Assembly: GCA_910585505.1 (NCBI GenBank)
Contig: CAJUFF010000083.1
Span: 1-11,386, forward strand
Source of the DNA: an uncultured Ruminiclostridium sp.
GTDB lineage: Bacteria > Bacillota > Clostridia > Oscillospirales > Ruminococcaceae
Length of the DNA stretch: 11,386 nucleotides
Direction: 5' to 3'
Position numbers and translations under genes: made by a program. This document shows positions 4,672 to 11,386 of this stretch, piece by piece (position 1 is the first letter of the stretch; the number at the start of each line of letters is the position of its first letter). The notes below the pieces were generated by a model, which was given only the letters and a program-made list of their open reading frames with translations, was not told the origin of the DNA and ran no database searches.

Positions 4672-6350
4672 CAGAACAGTCCCGTTATATTGCCCATATC
4701 GTCAACGTCAATATTGTTTGCCGCCGGCGCCTTTGGAAGTCCGGGCATAGTCATTATATCTCCGGCGTATGCTACCACAAATCCCGCTCCTGAAGACAGC
4801 TTAACATCCCGTATTGTAACGGTAAATCCTTCCGGTTTCCCAAGCTTTTTTGGATCGTCCGAAAGCGAGTACTGCGTTTTGGCAACGCAAACCGGAGTTT
4901 CGCCATACCCCAGCGCTTCTATTTCCTTTATTGATTTTTCTGCCTGTGAAGTGTATGTGACTCCATCGGCACGGTAAATTTCCCTGGCAATAATATCCAA
5001 CTTTTCTTTGACAGTAAGTTTTTCGTCGTACAGCGGTTTAAAATCCGTCTGACAGCCATCGCATCTGTCAATAGTATCAATAACAGCCTGCGCCAGCTCC
5101 CTTCCGCCATTCCCTCCGTTCAGGAACACGTCGGAGAAAGCCACAGCAGTGCCCACTTCCCTGCAAAAATCTTTAATATACTGTATTTCCGCTTCGGTAT
5201 CGGTGTAAAAGTGATTTATGGCCACAACTACGGGTACTCCGTATTTGTGCATATTTTCAATATGAGTTTTTAAGTTTACTATTCCCTTTTTGAGAGCCGC
5301 AAGATTTTCAGCCGTAAGCTCCTCCTTGGGAACCCCTCCGTTATACTTAAGTGCGCGAATGGTAGCCACAAGCACCGTACAGCTTGGCTTCAGTCCCGCA
5401 AAGCGGCATTTTATATCAAAAAACTTCTCCGCGCCCAGATCGGAGCCAAAGCCCGCTTCCGTAACAGCATAATCTCCTAATTTCATAGCAAGCTTAGTTG
5501 CCCTGACCGAATTGCAGCCGTGAGCAATATTGGCGAACGGTCCACCGTGAACGATTGCAGGAGTGTTTTCCAATGTCTGAACCAGATTCGGATTTATCGC
5601 TGTTTTGAGCAGTGCCGTCATTGATCCCACAGCATTCAGGTCTTTTGCGAAAACTGGTTTATTGTCATAGGTATAAGCAGTAAGTATATTGCCGAGCCTT
5701 TTCTTTAAATCCTTCAAGTCGGAGGCAAGACATAAAATGGCCATAATTTCGGTGGCAACGGTAATACAGAAATGATCCTCTCTCGGAACACCGTCCATTT
5801 TTGTACCCAAACCCACAATGCAGTTTCGCAGCGCACGATCGTTCATATCGAGACACCTTTTTATCTGCACACGGCGCGGATCGATATTCAAGGCGTTTCC
5901 CTGCTGAATGTGATTGTCAAGAAGCGCACAGAGCAAATTGTTGGCCGATGTAATCGCATGCATATCTCCGGTAAAATGCAGGTTAATATCCTCCATAGGA
6001 ACCACCTGAGCATACCCGCCGCCCGCAGCGCCGCCCTTTATACCGAAAACAGGACCAAGCGACGGCTCCCGAAGCGCCAGAACCGCTTTTTTCCCAAGCT
6101 TATACATACCCTCGGCAAGACCTATACTGGTAGTTGTTTTTCCCTCTCCGGCAGGAGTGGGATTTATGGCTGTAACAAGAATCAGCTTGCCGTCGGGCTT
6201 ATCCGAAAGCCTTTGTATGCAAGCCTCGGTGATCTTTGCCTTATAGTGACCGTAAGGCTCCAGCTCATCTTCGGTTATCCCCAGATCCGAGGCAATATCT
6301 CTGATTTTTTTAAGCTGCGCCCTCTGCGCTATTTCGATATCTGTAAGCAT
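4671..6350 (-). CDS. fhs: Formate-tetrahydrofolate ligase (10-formyl-THF synthetase)
   Basis: This enzyme joins formate to tetrahydrofolate with ATP, giving 10-formyl-THF for purine synthesis, initiator tRNA formylation and one-carbon metabolism. The 559 residues match the family's roughly 556. Motifs: nucleotide loop NPTPAGEGKTTTS (63-75), EPSLGPVFGIKGGAAGGGYA (95-114), PMEDINLHFTGDMHAI (118-133), PAIVHGGPFANIAHGCNS (264-281), TEAGFGSDLGAEKFFDIKCR (297-316), and the typical end PAANNIDVDDMGNITGLF. ATG 6348-6350 has GGAGGG (6356-6361) 5 bases upstream. It is the first gene of the five-gene operon, with its own promoter about 110 bases upstream and a leader hairpin. One Fhs does not show an acetogenic lifestyle; many heterotrophic Clostridia use it for folate supply. 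Confidence 0.97.
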   Translation of the reverse strand: MLTDIEIAQRAQLKKIRDIASDLGITEDELEPYGHYKAKITEACIQRLSDKPDGKLILVTAINPTPAGEGKTTTSIGLAEGMYKLGKKAVLALREPSLGPVFGIKGGAAGGGYAQVVPMEDINLHFTGDMHAITSANNLLCALLDNHIQQGNALNIDPRRVQIKRCLDMNDRALRNCIVGLGTKMDGVPREDHFCITVATEIMAILCLASDLKDLKKRLGNILTAYTYDNKPVFAKDLNAVGSMTALLKTAINPNLVQTLENTPAIVHGGPFANIAHGCNSVRATKLAMKLGDYAVTEAGFGSDLGAEKFFDIKCRFAGLKPSCTVLVATIRALKYNGGVPKEELTAENLAALKKGIVNLKTHIENMHKYGVPVVVAINHFYTDTEAEIQYIKDFCREVGTAVAFSDVFLNGGNGGRELAQAVIDTIDRCDGCQTDFKPLYDEKLTVKEKLDIIAREIYRADGVTYTSQAEKSIKEIEALGYGETPVCVAKTQYSLSDDPKKLGKPEGFTVTIRDVKLSSGAGFVVAYAGDIMTMPGLPKAPAANNIDVDDMGNITGLF

Positions 6351-6395
6351 TGTTTCCCTCCGTCCGCATAACTAAGAACATATTAAAAAGCTTTG

Positions 6396-6445
6396 AAACT
6401 GCAACAGCCCTGCCGCATTATAAAGTAGCAGGACTTTTGCAGTTT
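6396..6445 (-). promoter_or_regulatory. Leader hairpin in the fhs 5' UTR
   Basis: The 18-base arms 6396-6413 and 6428-6445 enclose a 14-base loop. As minus-strand RNA, 17 of 18 positions pair, one as a U-G wobble, with one A-G mismatch. As plus-strand RNA the same two positions are C-U and C-A mismatches. The structure is thus better in the fhs transcript. A short GCTTTTT follows 5 bases after the stem, so it could be an attenuator; it could also stabilise or process the mRNA. On the plus strand a T-rich run also follows, but no plus-strand gene needs it. I do not recognise a THF or ZTP riboswitch core. Confidence 0.6.
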
Positions 6446-6461
6446 TTTATTTTCTTTTTAC

Positions 6462-6490
6462 ATTATATCACAGTTTATAAAAAAAGGCAA
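6462..6490 (-). promoter_or_regulatory. Sigma-A-type promoter of the fhs-tsaE-tsaB-rpiB-upp operon
   Basis: Reading the minus strand, TTGCCT (6485-6490), a 17-base spacer and TATAAT (6462-6467) form a near-consensus promoter. It lies 32 bases after the end of the upstream XRE gene and gives a leader of about 100 bases that contains the hairpin at 6396-6445. Confidence 0.8.
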
Positions 6491-6521
6491 CATTTTTATT
6501 TAACTTTAATATTTTTTATTT

Positions 6522-7547
6522 TTATTTTTCCCTTTTTTCTTCCGTTTTCTTTTCAATAAGGCCGCAAATTGTTACTACAATGGGAAACAGAAGCGCCGCT
6601 ATAACCCAGACCAACCATGTTCTGTTGTCATGCCAGCTTCCTGAAATATTCTGCCAATCGTTGGATGCAAAGAGCAGCACCAAATATATCGTTGTTGCCA
6701 ACAACCAATATGTGGTAAAAACCGCCCCGCGCAGACCGCTTCTTTTTTTGGCCTTTTCCGAATAATCCCCTTCCTTCAGCAGCTTCTGCATACTTTCATG
6801 CCTGACCCCCGCCAGAATGAAAAACACCGCTCCGATTCCCGCCGTAAGCAGCATCACCGACAGCATTATCCCCATAAACAGCTCATTTTCACTGAATGCC
6901 CCCACAAACAGCGCAATCGGCGACAAAATGCAGATACATGCGCCTATTATATTGAATTTCACATAAGTATCACGGTACTCCTTTTGCTTTTCCTTTACCA
7001 ATCCTTTTACGCCGTACTCCGTCTCAAAGGGCTCCTTCTCCAGAAACTCAAAAGGAGCGTTTTTAAAACCGCAAACCAGAAAAAGACAAACCGCGCCGGC
7101 CACAATAAAAAACATCAGTATCAGTCCCAACGCCATGGCGAAATTTTCGGACAGCGGCAAAAAATCAGCTTTTTCCTCATAAAGAACACCCAAAAACAGC
7201 AAAGGAATTACTGACAATATACACAAAAATGTACCAACGGCAATCTTCACCGACGACGATTTTCTCTGTTCAAGATACTCGTTCGCCTCCGCCAAGGTTA
7301 CTACCCGCACCTTATCCGAGTCGCTTTCTCCAGAAAACTCCTCAAGTTCTATCTCGTCCTTAAGTAAATAATCGGTTGTAACCCCGAAAATTCGTCCCAG
7401 CTGCAATATCTTTTCCAACTCCGGTATACTTTGAGCACCCTCCCACTTGGATACGGCCTGTCGGGAAACATTCATTTTCTCCGCCAGCTCCTCCTGTGAC
7501 ATTCCGCTCTTTTTTCTTAGGTTAATAATCTTATCCGCTAATATCAT
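6522..7547 (-). CDS. XRE-family regulator with N-terminal HTH and multiple membrane helices
   Basis: The product has 341 residues. The N-terminus MILADKIINLRKKSGMSQEE and LAEKMNVSRQAVSKWE is a textbook Cro/CI HTH (about 1-60), with SRQAVSKWE as recognition helix. A charged linker is followed by six likely membrane segments, including VKIAVGTFLCILSVIPLLFL, AMALGLILMFFIVAGAVCLF, a pair between FNIIGACICIL and FFILAG, one around TYWLLATTIYLVLLF, and WLVWVIAALLFPIVV near the end. The tail is basic/acidic (EKKTEEKREK). Such membrane-anchored XRE proteins are common in Clostridia; signals and targets are mostly unknown. I chose ATG 7545-7547 because AAAGGA lies 9 bases upstream and the HTH begins there. 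An upstream in-frame GTG (7587-7589) would translate the ribosome binding site. It lies between parC and the fhs operon and has no recognisable terminator of its own. Confidence 0.88.
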   Translation of the reverse strand: MILADKIINLRKKSGMSQEELAEKMNVSRQAVSKWEGAQSIPELEKILQLGRIFGVTTDYLLKDEIELEEFSGESDSDKVRVVTLAEANEYLEQRKSSSVKIAVGTFLCILSVIPLLFLGVLYEEKADFLPLSENFAMALGLILMFFIVAGAVCLFLVCGFKNAPFEFLEKEPFETEYGVKGLVKEKQKEYRDTYVKFNIIGACICILSPIALFVGAFSENELFMGIMLSVMLLTAGIGAVFFILAGVRHESMQKLLKEGDYSEKAKKRSGLRGAVFTTYWLLATTIYLVLLFASNDWQNISGSWHDNRTWLVWVIAALLFPIVVTICGLIEKKTEEKREK

Positions 7548-7578
7548 TTCTTTTTTTCCTTTCGTAAAGAATTTTCTT

Positions 7579-7592
7579 GTCGTTCCCACGAC
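7579..7592. repeat. Short inverted repeat upstream of the XRE regulator
   Basis: GTCGT (7579-7583) and ACGAC (7588-7592) flank TCCC. It lies between the candidate -10 and the ribosome binding site, so it is a leader hairpin or an operator half-site pair. Evidence is weak beyond the sequence symmetry. Confidence 0.35.
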
Positions 7593-7598
7593 GCTGTT

Positions 7599-7607
7599 AT
7601 TTTAACA
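7599..7607 (-). promoter_or_regulatory. Candidate extended -10 of the XRE regulator
   Basis: On the minus strand TGTTAAAAT matches TGnTATAAT with one mismatch, 51 bases before the chosen ATG. No good -35 lies at 17 bases. A perfect TTGACA (7648-7653) lies further upstream but has no fitting -10. Confidence 0.35.
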
Positions 7608-7650
7608 TTTTTACCCTTTACACACCACCAACTGACGCTTTTCAATTTGT

Positions 7651-7663
7651 CAACCGACGGTTG
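7651..7663. promoter_or_regulatory. 13-base palindrome, candidate operator
   Basis: CAACCGACGGTTG is a perfect palindrome around a central A and overlaps the TTGACA at 7648-7653. A related CAACTGACG occurs at 7629-7637. The two CAACYGACG boxes upstream of a DNA-binding protein gene suggest an autoregulatory operator; this is inference. Confidence 0.35.
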
Positions 7664-7716
7664 CCAATGCGTTTTTTTGGCTTTACAAAAGGAAAAATAT
7701 ATTTTAACGGTTCTCT

Positions 7717-7821
7717 TTACTCCAAAGTCATCTGTCCGGCGTTGAATCCCGCCGCCTTACCCGCAGAAGGGATATTTTTTATAATAAACTCCTCCTTGTT
7801 TTCCAAAGCACCTTCGGTCTA
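7717..7821 (-). other. Open continuation of parC beyond an in-frame TAG
   Basis: The annotated parC stop is TAG (7819-7821). The same frame then runs 33 codons to TAA (7717-7719). It begins TEGAFENKEEF, continues IIKNIPSAGK and ends NAGQMTLE. A terminal (K)NIPAAG followed by QLTL/QMTL-like residues is what I remember from the end of this ParC family in Clostridia. The TAG thus appears to interrupt a conserved tail rather than to end the gene. Confidence 0.55.
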
Positions 7822-9948
7822 GATTGAGGCAAACTCCAATTCGGCCTTGGTCAGTCTCATAACCTGTACCCCCTGAGTATCTCTCGCCGCCTTAGACATA
7901 AGCAAATCGGAGGAAAAAACAAGTACTTTCCCCGCCGAGGACTGTAACAGAAAATCTGCGCTTTCGCTTATAACAAACGCAGCCACAAGCGGAGAAGCCG
8001 TATTGAAAGCATTGGCAAGCTTTTTGCGGTTGGTCTTTGTCTCGAACGAGGATAAGGGAATCTTAGCGCACTTTCCATTTCTGAAAAACAGCATAAGAGT
8101 CTCGCTGTAATCCGATGTGACAGCGGAAAAAACAATGCTCTCTCCCTGCTCGAATTCAAGCTTGGCAGGTATAAAGTCGCCCATAACGCTGGCCTTGGTC
8201 TGTTCAAAGGCGCTTACCTTGGCTTTGTAAACCACGCCGGTATTTGTAAAGAAAAGCATATCGCTTTTATTTGATACCTCTTTTTCAAGAACAATCCCGT
8301 CGTTTTCCTTAAGCTTCTGTTCTCCGCTCATTCTCAGTGATTGGGGAGTGATCTTCTTAAAATACCCCTCTCTTGTAACAAAAACATTTACCGTAAAATC
8401 CGGCTCATCATCCTCTGCGAAAACCTCTTCCTCCGTATCATAGGACAAAAGCGTTTTTCTCGGCTGACCGTATGTGTTAATTATATCCTTAAGATCGGAA
8501 ATTATGATGTTTTTCACACGACGGGGACTGTCGAGAATATCCTCCATATCGGCGATATCTGTTTTAAGCTCGTTTATTTCTCCTAACCTTTTTAAAATAT
8601 ACTCTTTATTTATGTGGCGAAGCTTGATTTCCGCCACATATTCCGCTTGTACCTCGTCTATTCCGAAGCCTATCATAAGATTGGGCACTACCTCGGATTC
8701 CTCCGCGGTTTCCCTGATTATCTTTATTGCCTTGTCTATATCCAGAAGTATTTTTTGAAGTCCCAACAGGAGATGAAGCTTTTCCCTTTTTTTATTCAGG
8801 TCAAATTGAACGCGGCGTCTGATACAGCCCGTTCTGAACTTTGTCCACTCGTTTAATATCTCCCTCACGCCCATCACCTGTGGGTTTCCATCAATAAGTA
8901 CGTTGAAGTTACAGGCAAAGGAATCCTGAAGCGGCGTAAGTCTGAAAAGCTTCAGCATCAGCGCGTCCGGTTCAACGCGGCGTTTAAGGTCGATGGCAAG
9001 CTTTAAACCCGAAAGATCCGTTTCGTCTCTTACATCAGATATCTCTTTTATTTTTCCTGTCTTAACAAGTTCCACTATACGGTCAATAATCGCCTCAACG
9101 GTGGTTGTAGGAGGAATCTCCGTAACCTCAATAACATTGGACTCCGAGTCGTAGTTATACTTCGCCCTTACTTTCACCGACCCTCTGCCGGTATTGTAAA
9201 TTTTTCTGAGCTCCTCCTCGTTGTACATTATAAATCCGCCGCCCGGAAAGTCTGGAGCCTTCAGCGTGGAGATTATATCGTGATTCGGATCTCTCATAAG
9301 CGAAATAGTAGTTTCGCATACCTCCGTAAGGTTAAAAGAACAAATATTGCTCGACATAGAAACGGCAATGCCTATATTGTTGTTGACCAGAACCGAAGGA
9401 AATTTCGCGGGGAGAAGCGTGGGCTCGGTCATGGTGTTGTCGTAGTTCGGCGCAAAGTCCACGGTATCCTTGTCGATATCCGAAAAAAGCTCCGTGCATA
9501 TCTTATCGAGTTTTGCCTCGGTATAACGGCTTGCGGCATAGGACATATCCCTTGAATACGCCTTTCCGAAATTTCCCTTGCTGTCCACATAAGGGTGAAG
9601 CAGCGTTTCATTACCCCGCGTCAACCGCACCATAGTCTCGTAAATGGGAATGTCCCCGTGAGGGTTAAGCTTCATGGTCTGTCCGACTATATTCGCCGAC
9701 TTGGTTCTCGCTCCCGTCAAAAGCCCCATCTTGTACATGGTGTAAAGCAGCTTGCGGTGAGACGGCTTGAATCCGTCTATCTCCGGCAAAGCACGGGAAA
9801 CTATAACGCTCATGGCATAAGGCATATAGTTTTCTTCAAGTGTATTGGTAATGGGCTTTTCCGCTACTATTCCCGCGCCTTCTATATATGCCTTTGACTG
9901 CTGCTCTTTACTTGTTTTTTTGTCATTTTTTTTACTGTTCTTTTTCAA
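7819..9948 (-). CDS. parC: Type IIA topoisomerase subunit A (ParC-like), ending at a possibly premature TAG
   Basis: ParC cuts and rejoins the DNA in the topoisomerase IV-like heterotetramer. The 709 residues show a Lys-rich N-terminus (1-20), the core from ITNTLEENYMPYAMSVIVSR (33-52), PEIDGFKPSHRKLLYTM, the QRDR-equivalent LNPHGDIPIYETMVRL, and the catalytic Tyr 142 in AASRYTEAKL. A long coiled-coil/tower region follows, then a reduced beta-pinwheel C-terminal domain from about 520. No gyrase-box (QRRGGKG) is visible, which favours ParC over GyrA. The start is TTG 9946-9948 with GGAG (9956-9959) 7 bases upstream. The stop is TAG, the only TAG stop among the genes here, and is followed by a family-like open tail. 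The Ser83 position of E. coli GyrA is Ile 100 and Asp87 is Glu 104. parE lies 123 bases upstream on the same strand. Confidence 0.93.
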   Translation of the reverse strand: MKKNSKKNDKKTSKEQQSKAYIEGAGIVAEKPITNTLEENYMPYAMSVIVSRALPEIDGFKPSHRKLLYTMYKMGLLTGARTKSANIVGQTMKLNPHGDIPIYETMVRLTRGNETLLHPYVDSKGNFGKAYSRDMSYAASRYTEAKLDKICTELFSDIDKDTVDFAPNYDNTMTEPTLLPAKFPSVLVNNNIGIAVSMSSNICSFNLTEVCETTISLMRDPNHDIISTLKAPDFPGGGFIMYNEEELRKIYNTGRGSVKVRAKYNYDSESNVIEVTEIPPTTTVEAIIDRIVELVKTGKIKEISDVRDETDLSGLKLAIDLKRRVEPDALMLKLFRLTPLQDSFACNFNVLIDGNPQVMGVREILNEWTKFRTGCIRRRVQFDLNKKREKLHLLLGLQKILLDIDKAIKIIRETAEESEVVPNLMIGFGIDEVQAEYVAEIKLRHINKEYILKRLGEINELKTDIADMEDILDSPRRVKNIIISDLKDIINTYGQPRKTLLSYDTEEEVFAEDDEPDFTVNVFVTREGYFKKITPQSLRMSGEQKLKENDGIVLEKEVSNKSDMLFFTNTGVVYKAKVSAFEQTKASVMGDFIPAKLEFEQGESIVFSAVTSDYSETLMLFFRNGKCAKIPLSSFETKTNRKKLANAFNTASPLVAAFVISESADFLLQSSAGKVLVFSSDLLMSKAARDTQGVQVMRLTKAELEFASI

Positions 9949-10067
9949 AATATCGCTCCGTAAAAATCATTTTTGTTCATATCGTTCAAAAAAGCGAACG
10001 CGCATCCGTTTCGTGCCGTTTTCGGTATAATCTGCATAAAATCCGGCGTGTATGAAATCAGACTCAT
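9945..10067 (-). CDS. Possible 40-residue small protein between parE and parC
   Basis: ATG 10065-10067 lies 4 bases after the parE TGA. The frame runs 40 codons and its TGA (9945-9947) overlaps the TTG start of parC as TTGA. The peptide begins MSLISYTPDFMQIIPKTARN and ends NDMNKNDFYGAIF. It fills the intergenic gap precisely, as a coupled operon gene would. No clear ribosome binding site precedes the ATG, it resembles no family I know, and 40 stop-free codons can occur by chance, so this is tentative. If not coding, the gap is an otherwise featureless spacer carrying only the parC ribosome binding site. Confidence 0.3.
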   Translation of the reverse strand: MSLISYTPDFMQIIPKTARNGCAFAFLNDMNKNDFYGAIF

Positions 10068-10071
10068 ATGA

Positions 10072-11350
10072 TCAGCTTACGTCAATAGCGTCAAGATACC
10101 TGCTGCCATACTTTGATATGAAATCCTTTCTTGCCGCCAGATTATCGCCCAACAGCATATCAAACATTTCCTTGGTCGCTTCGATATCCGACGGCATAAC
10201 CTTTATAAGCCGCCTTGTGTCGGGATTCATTGTAGTAAGCGACATCATTTCGGGATCGTTTTCGCCCAGACCCTTTGAACGCTGCATACTGTACTTTTTT
10301 CCTTCAAGCTCAGTCAGAATACGGTTTTTTTCCGCTTCGGTGTACGCGAAATAAGTTTGATCCTTACACTCTATCTCATACAAGGGCGATTCCGCGATAT
10401 AAACGTAGCCCTCCTGTATAAGAGTAGGAGTCAGCCTGTACAGCATTGTGAGAATAAGGGTTCGTATTTGATATCCGTCATAATCCGCATCGGTGCATAT
10501 AACAACCTTATTCCACCTTAAGCTGTCTATGGAAAAGTTGGATAATTCTTTATTGGCCTTGCTCTGAACCTCAACGCCGCAGCCCAATACCTTCAGCAGG
10601 TTGGTTATTATCTCGCTTTTGAATATCTTATCATACCCCGCCTTAAGGCAATTTAATATTTTGCCTCTTACCGGCATTATCGCCTGATATTCCGAATCGC
10701 GTGCGAGCTTTACCGAGCCTAACGCCGAATCGCCCTCTACAATATAAAGTTCCCGCTTTGCAATGTCCTTGCTGCGACAGTCCACGAATTTTTCCACGCG
10801 ATTGCTTAAGTCTATGCTGCCCTCAAGCTTCTTTTTGAGATTTTGCCGCATCTTGTCGGCGTTTTCCCTCGATCGCTTGTTCACCAACACCTGTTCGCAC
10901 ACGCGAACCGCCTCATCGGGATTTTCTATAAAGTACACCTCAAGATTGTGCTTAAGCCAGTCGGACATCGCTTCCTGAATGAATCTGTTGTTGATAGCTT
11001 TTTTTGTCTGGTTTTCATAACTGGTTTGTGTCGAAAAGTTGGAGGAAACAAAAACCAGGCTGTCCTCAATATCGCTGAAAGTTATCTTGCTCTCGTTTTT
11101 TTGATACTTATTATTGTTTTTCAGATACGCGTCAATCTGATACACAAAGGCCTGTCTCATCGCTTTGTCGGGGCTTCCTCCGTGTTCCAGCCAGCTTGAA
11201 TTGTGATAATGCTCAATAAGCCTTATTTTATTGGAGAATACAAAAGCCGTTTTCAGCTTTACCTTGTATTCCGGCTTATCCTCGCGGTCGCGTCCCGTCT
11301 TCTGCGCCTGCCAGTGCTGAGGAACGGTCAGCGCGTTTTCCCCCACCAGC
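10072..11350 (-). CDS. parE: Type IIA topoisomerase subunit B (ParE-like), 5' end missing
   Basis: This is the ATPase/TOPRIM subunit partnering ParC. Only the C-terminal ~426 residues are present. Counting from VGEN, whose Val is GTG 11344-11346: the transducer-type segment carries the QTK loop (ENQTKKAINN, about 112-120), the TOPRIM domain has YIVEGDSALG (201-210), MPVRGKILN (224-232) and the metal-binding CTDADYDGYQIR (284-295), and the end has QRSKGLGENDPEMMSLTTMN (355-374) and SKYGSRYLDAIDVS. LIEHYHNSSWLEHGG is characteristic of the Clostridia ParE-like family as I remember it. The ATP-binding GHKL domain should lie upstream but is absent, because the frame runs into sequencing adapter at 11351. 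The GTG at 11344-11346 is an internal Val codon, not a start. It ends in TGA, upstream of parC. Confidence 0.95.
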
Positions 11351-11386
11351 AGATCGGAAGAGCGTCGTGTAGGGAAAGAGTGTTCA
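11351..11386. other. Illumina TruSeq adapter at the contig end (artefact)
   Basis: Bases 11351-11383 start AGATCGGAAGAGCGTCGTGT and end AGGGAAAGAGTGT. This is the full 33-base reverse complement of the Illumina TruSeq read 1 primer. The last 3 bases (TCA) do not continue the single-index adapter and could be the edge of an i5 index. Not biological sequence. Confidence 0.97.

Noticed and set aside
5772..6371. 199-codon plus-strand ORF opposite fhs
   Set aside because: It is a long shadow of a highly conserved gene; the protein has no recognisable motifs, and fhs on the other strand matches its family end to end.
6351..6460. THF or ZTP riboswitch in the fhs leader
   Set aside because: These were natural candidates for fhs, but I could not find the conserved core sequences; only a simple hairpin is visible.
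7548..7589. GTG start extending the XRE regulator by 14 residues
   Set aside because: The extension would translate the ribosome binding site; ATG 7545-7547 has proper spacing and starts the HTH.
7577..7822. 81-codon plus-strand ORF between parC and the XRE regulator
   Set aside because: It overlaps the parC tail in antisense and the regulator's control region; no ribosome binding site or family features.
10843..11199. 118-codon plus-strand ORF opposite parE
   Set aside because: Antisense shadow of the conserved TOPRIM gene.
11344..11346. GTG as a real start of parE
   Set aside because: The frame is open upstream and the protein lacks the whole ATPase domain; it is only a Val codon near the artificial contig end.
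1..11386. CRISPR array, tRNA or rRNA genes, transposase or toxin-antitoxin pair
   Set aside because: No regularly spaced repeats, no tRNA-like cloverleaf, and no transposase or toxin motifs were seen on either strand.

Overview
The window looks like a chromosomal contig from a gut-type, low-to-moderate GC Clostridia (Oscillospiraceae/Ruminococcaceae-like). This rests on the protein flavour of the type IIA topoisomerase pair and of formate-THF ligase, strong AGGAGG-type ribosome binding sites, TTGNNN-17-TATAAT promoters, and a secreted protein ending in an acidic Thr/Ser/Glu linker, one membrane helix and KKKK. The species cannot be named from the sequence.

Layout from left to right. (1) Positions 1-840 hold phage-derived debris. 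An endolysin-like gene runs off the left edge and a LLH-family holin lies beside it, both on the minus strand and separated by two long perfect hairpins. Next to them is a small XRE repressor gene on the plus strand, broken by a frameshift and a nonsense codon. (2) Positions 841-1148 are AT-rich and non-coding, with a terminator, several palindromes and a clear promoter. They lead into a plus-strand, exported, membrane-anchored protein of unknown function (1149-2345). (3) A 21-bp bidirectional terminator separates that gene from a minus-strand operon transcribed right to left: fhs, tsaE, tsaB, rpiB, upp. It has a good promoter at 6462-6490 and an unusual hairpin in the fhs leader. (4) A minus-strand membrane-bound XRE regulator (6522-7547) follows. 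(5) A minus-strand type IIA topoisomerase operon, parE then parC, fills the right third. The parE 5' end is cut off by the contig end.

The operon in (3) combines one-carbon supply (10-formyl-THF), t6A tRNA modification (TsaE/TsaB), pentose phosphate isomerisation (RpiB) and uracil salvage (Upp). These are housekeeping functions linked to nucleotides and translation. ParE and ParC form one ATP-dependent topoisomerase.

Points most worth attention: (a) parC ends at an in-frame TAG, but the same frame continues for 33 codons that read like the normal family C-terminus before a TAA. This is either a nonsense mutation, an error, or amber readthrough/recoding. (b) The last 33 recognisable bases (11351-11383) are Illumina adapter, so the right end of the contig is artefactual and the apparent parE start is false. 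(c) A 40-codon ORF exactly bridges parE and parC, with its stop overlapping the TTG start of parC. (d) The fhs leader hairpin pairs better as minus-strand RNA than as plus-strand RNA. (e) Two tandem long inverted repeats lie between holin and lysin. I saw no tRNA, rRNA, CRISPR array, insertion sequence or defence island.
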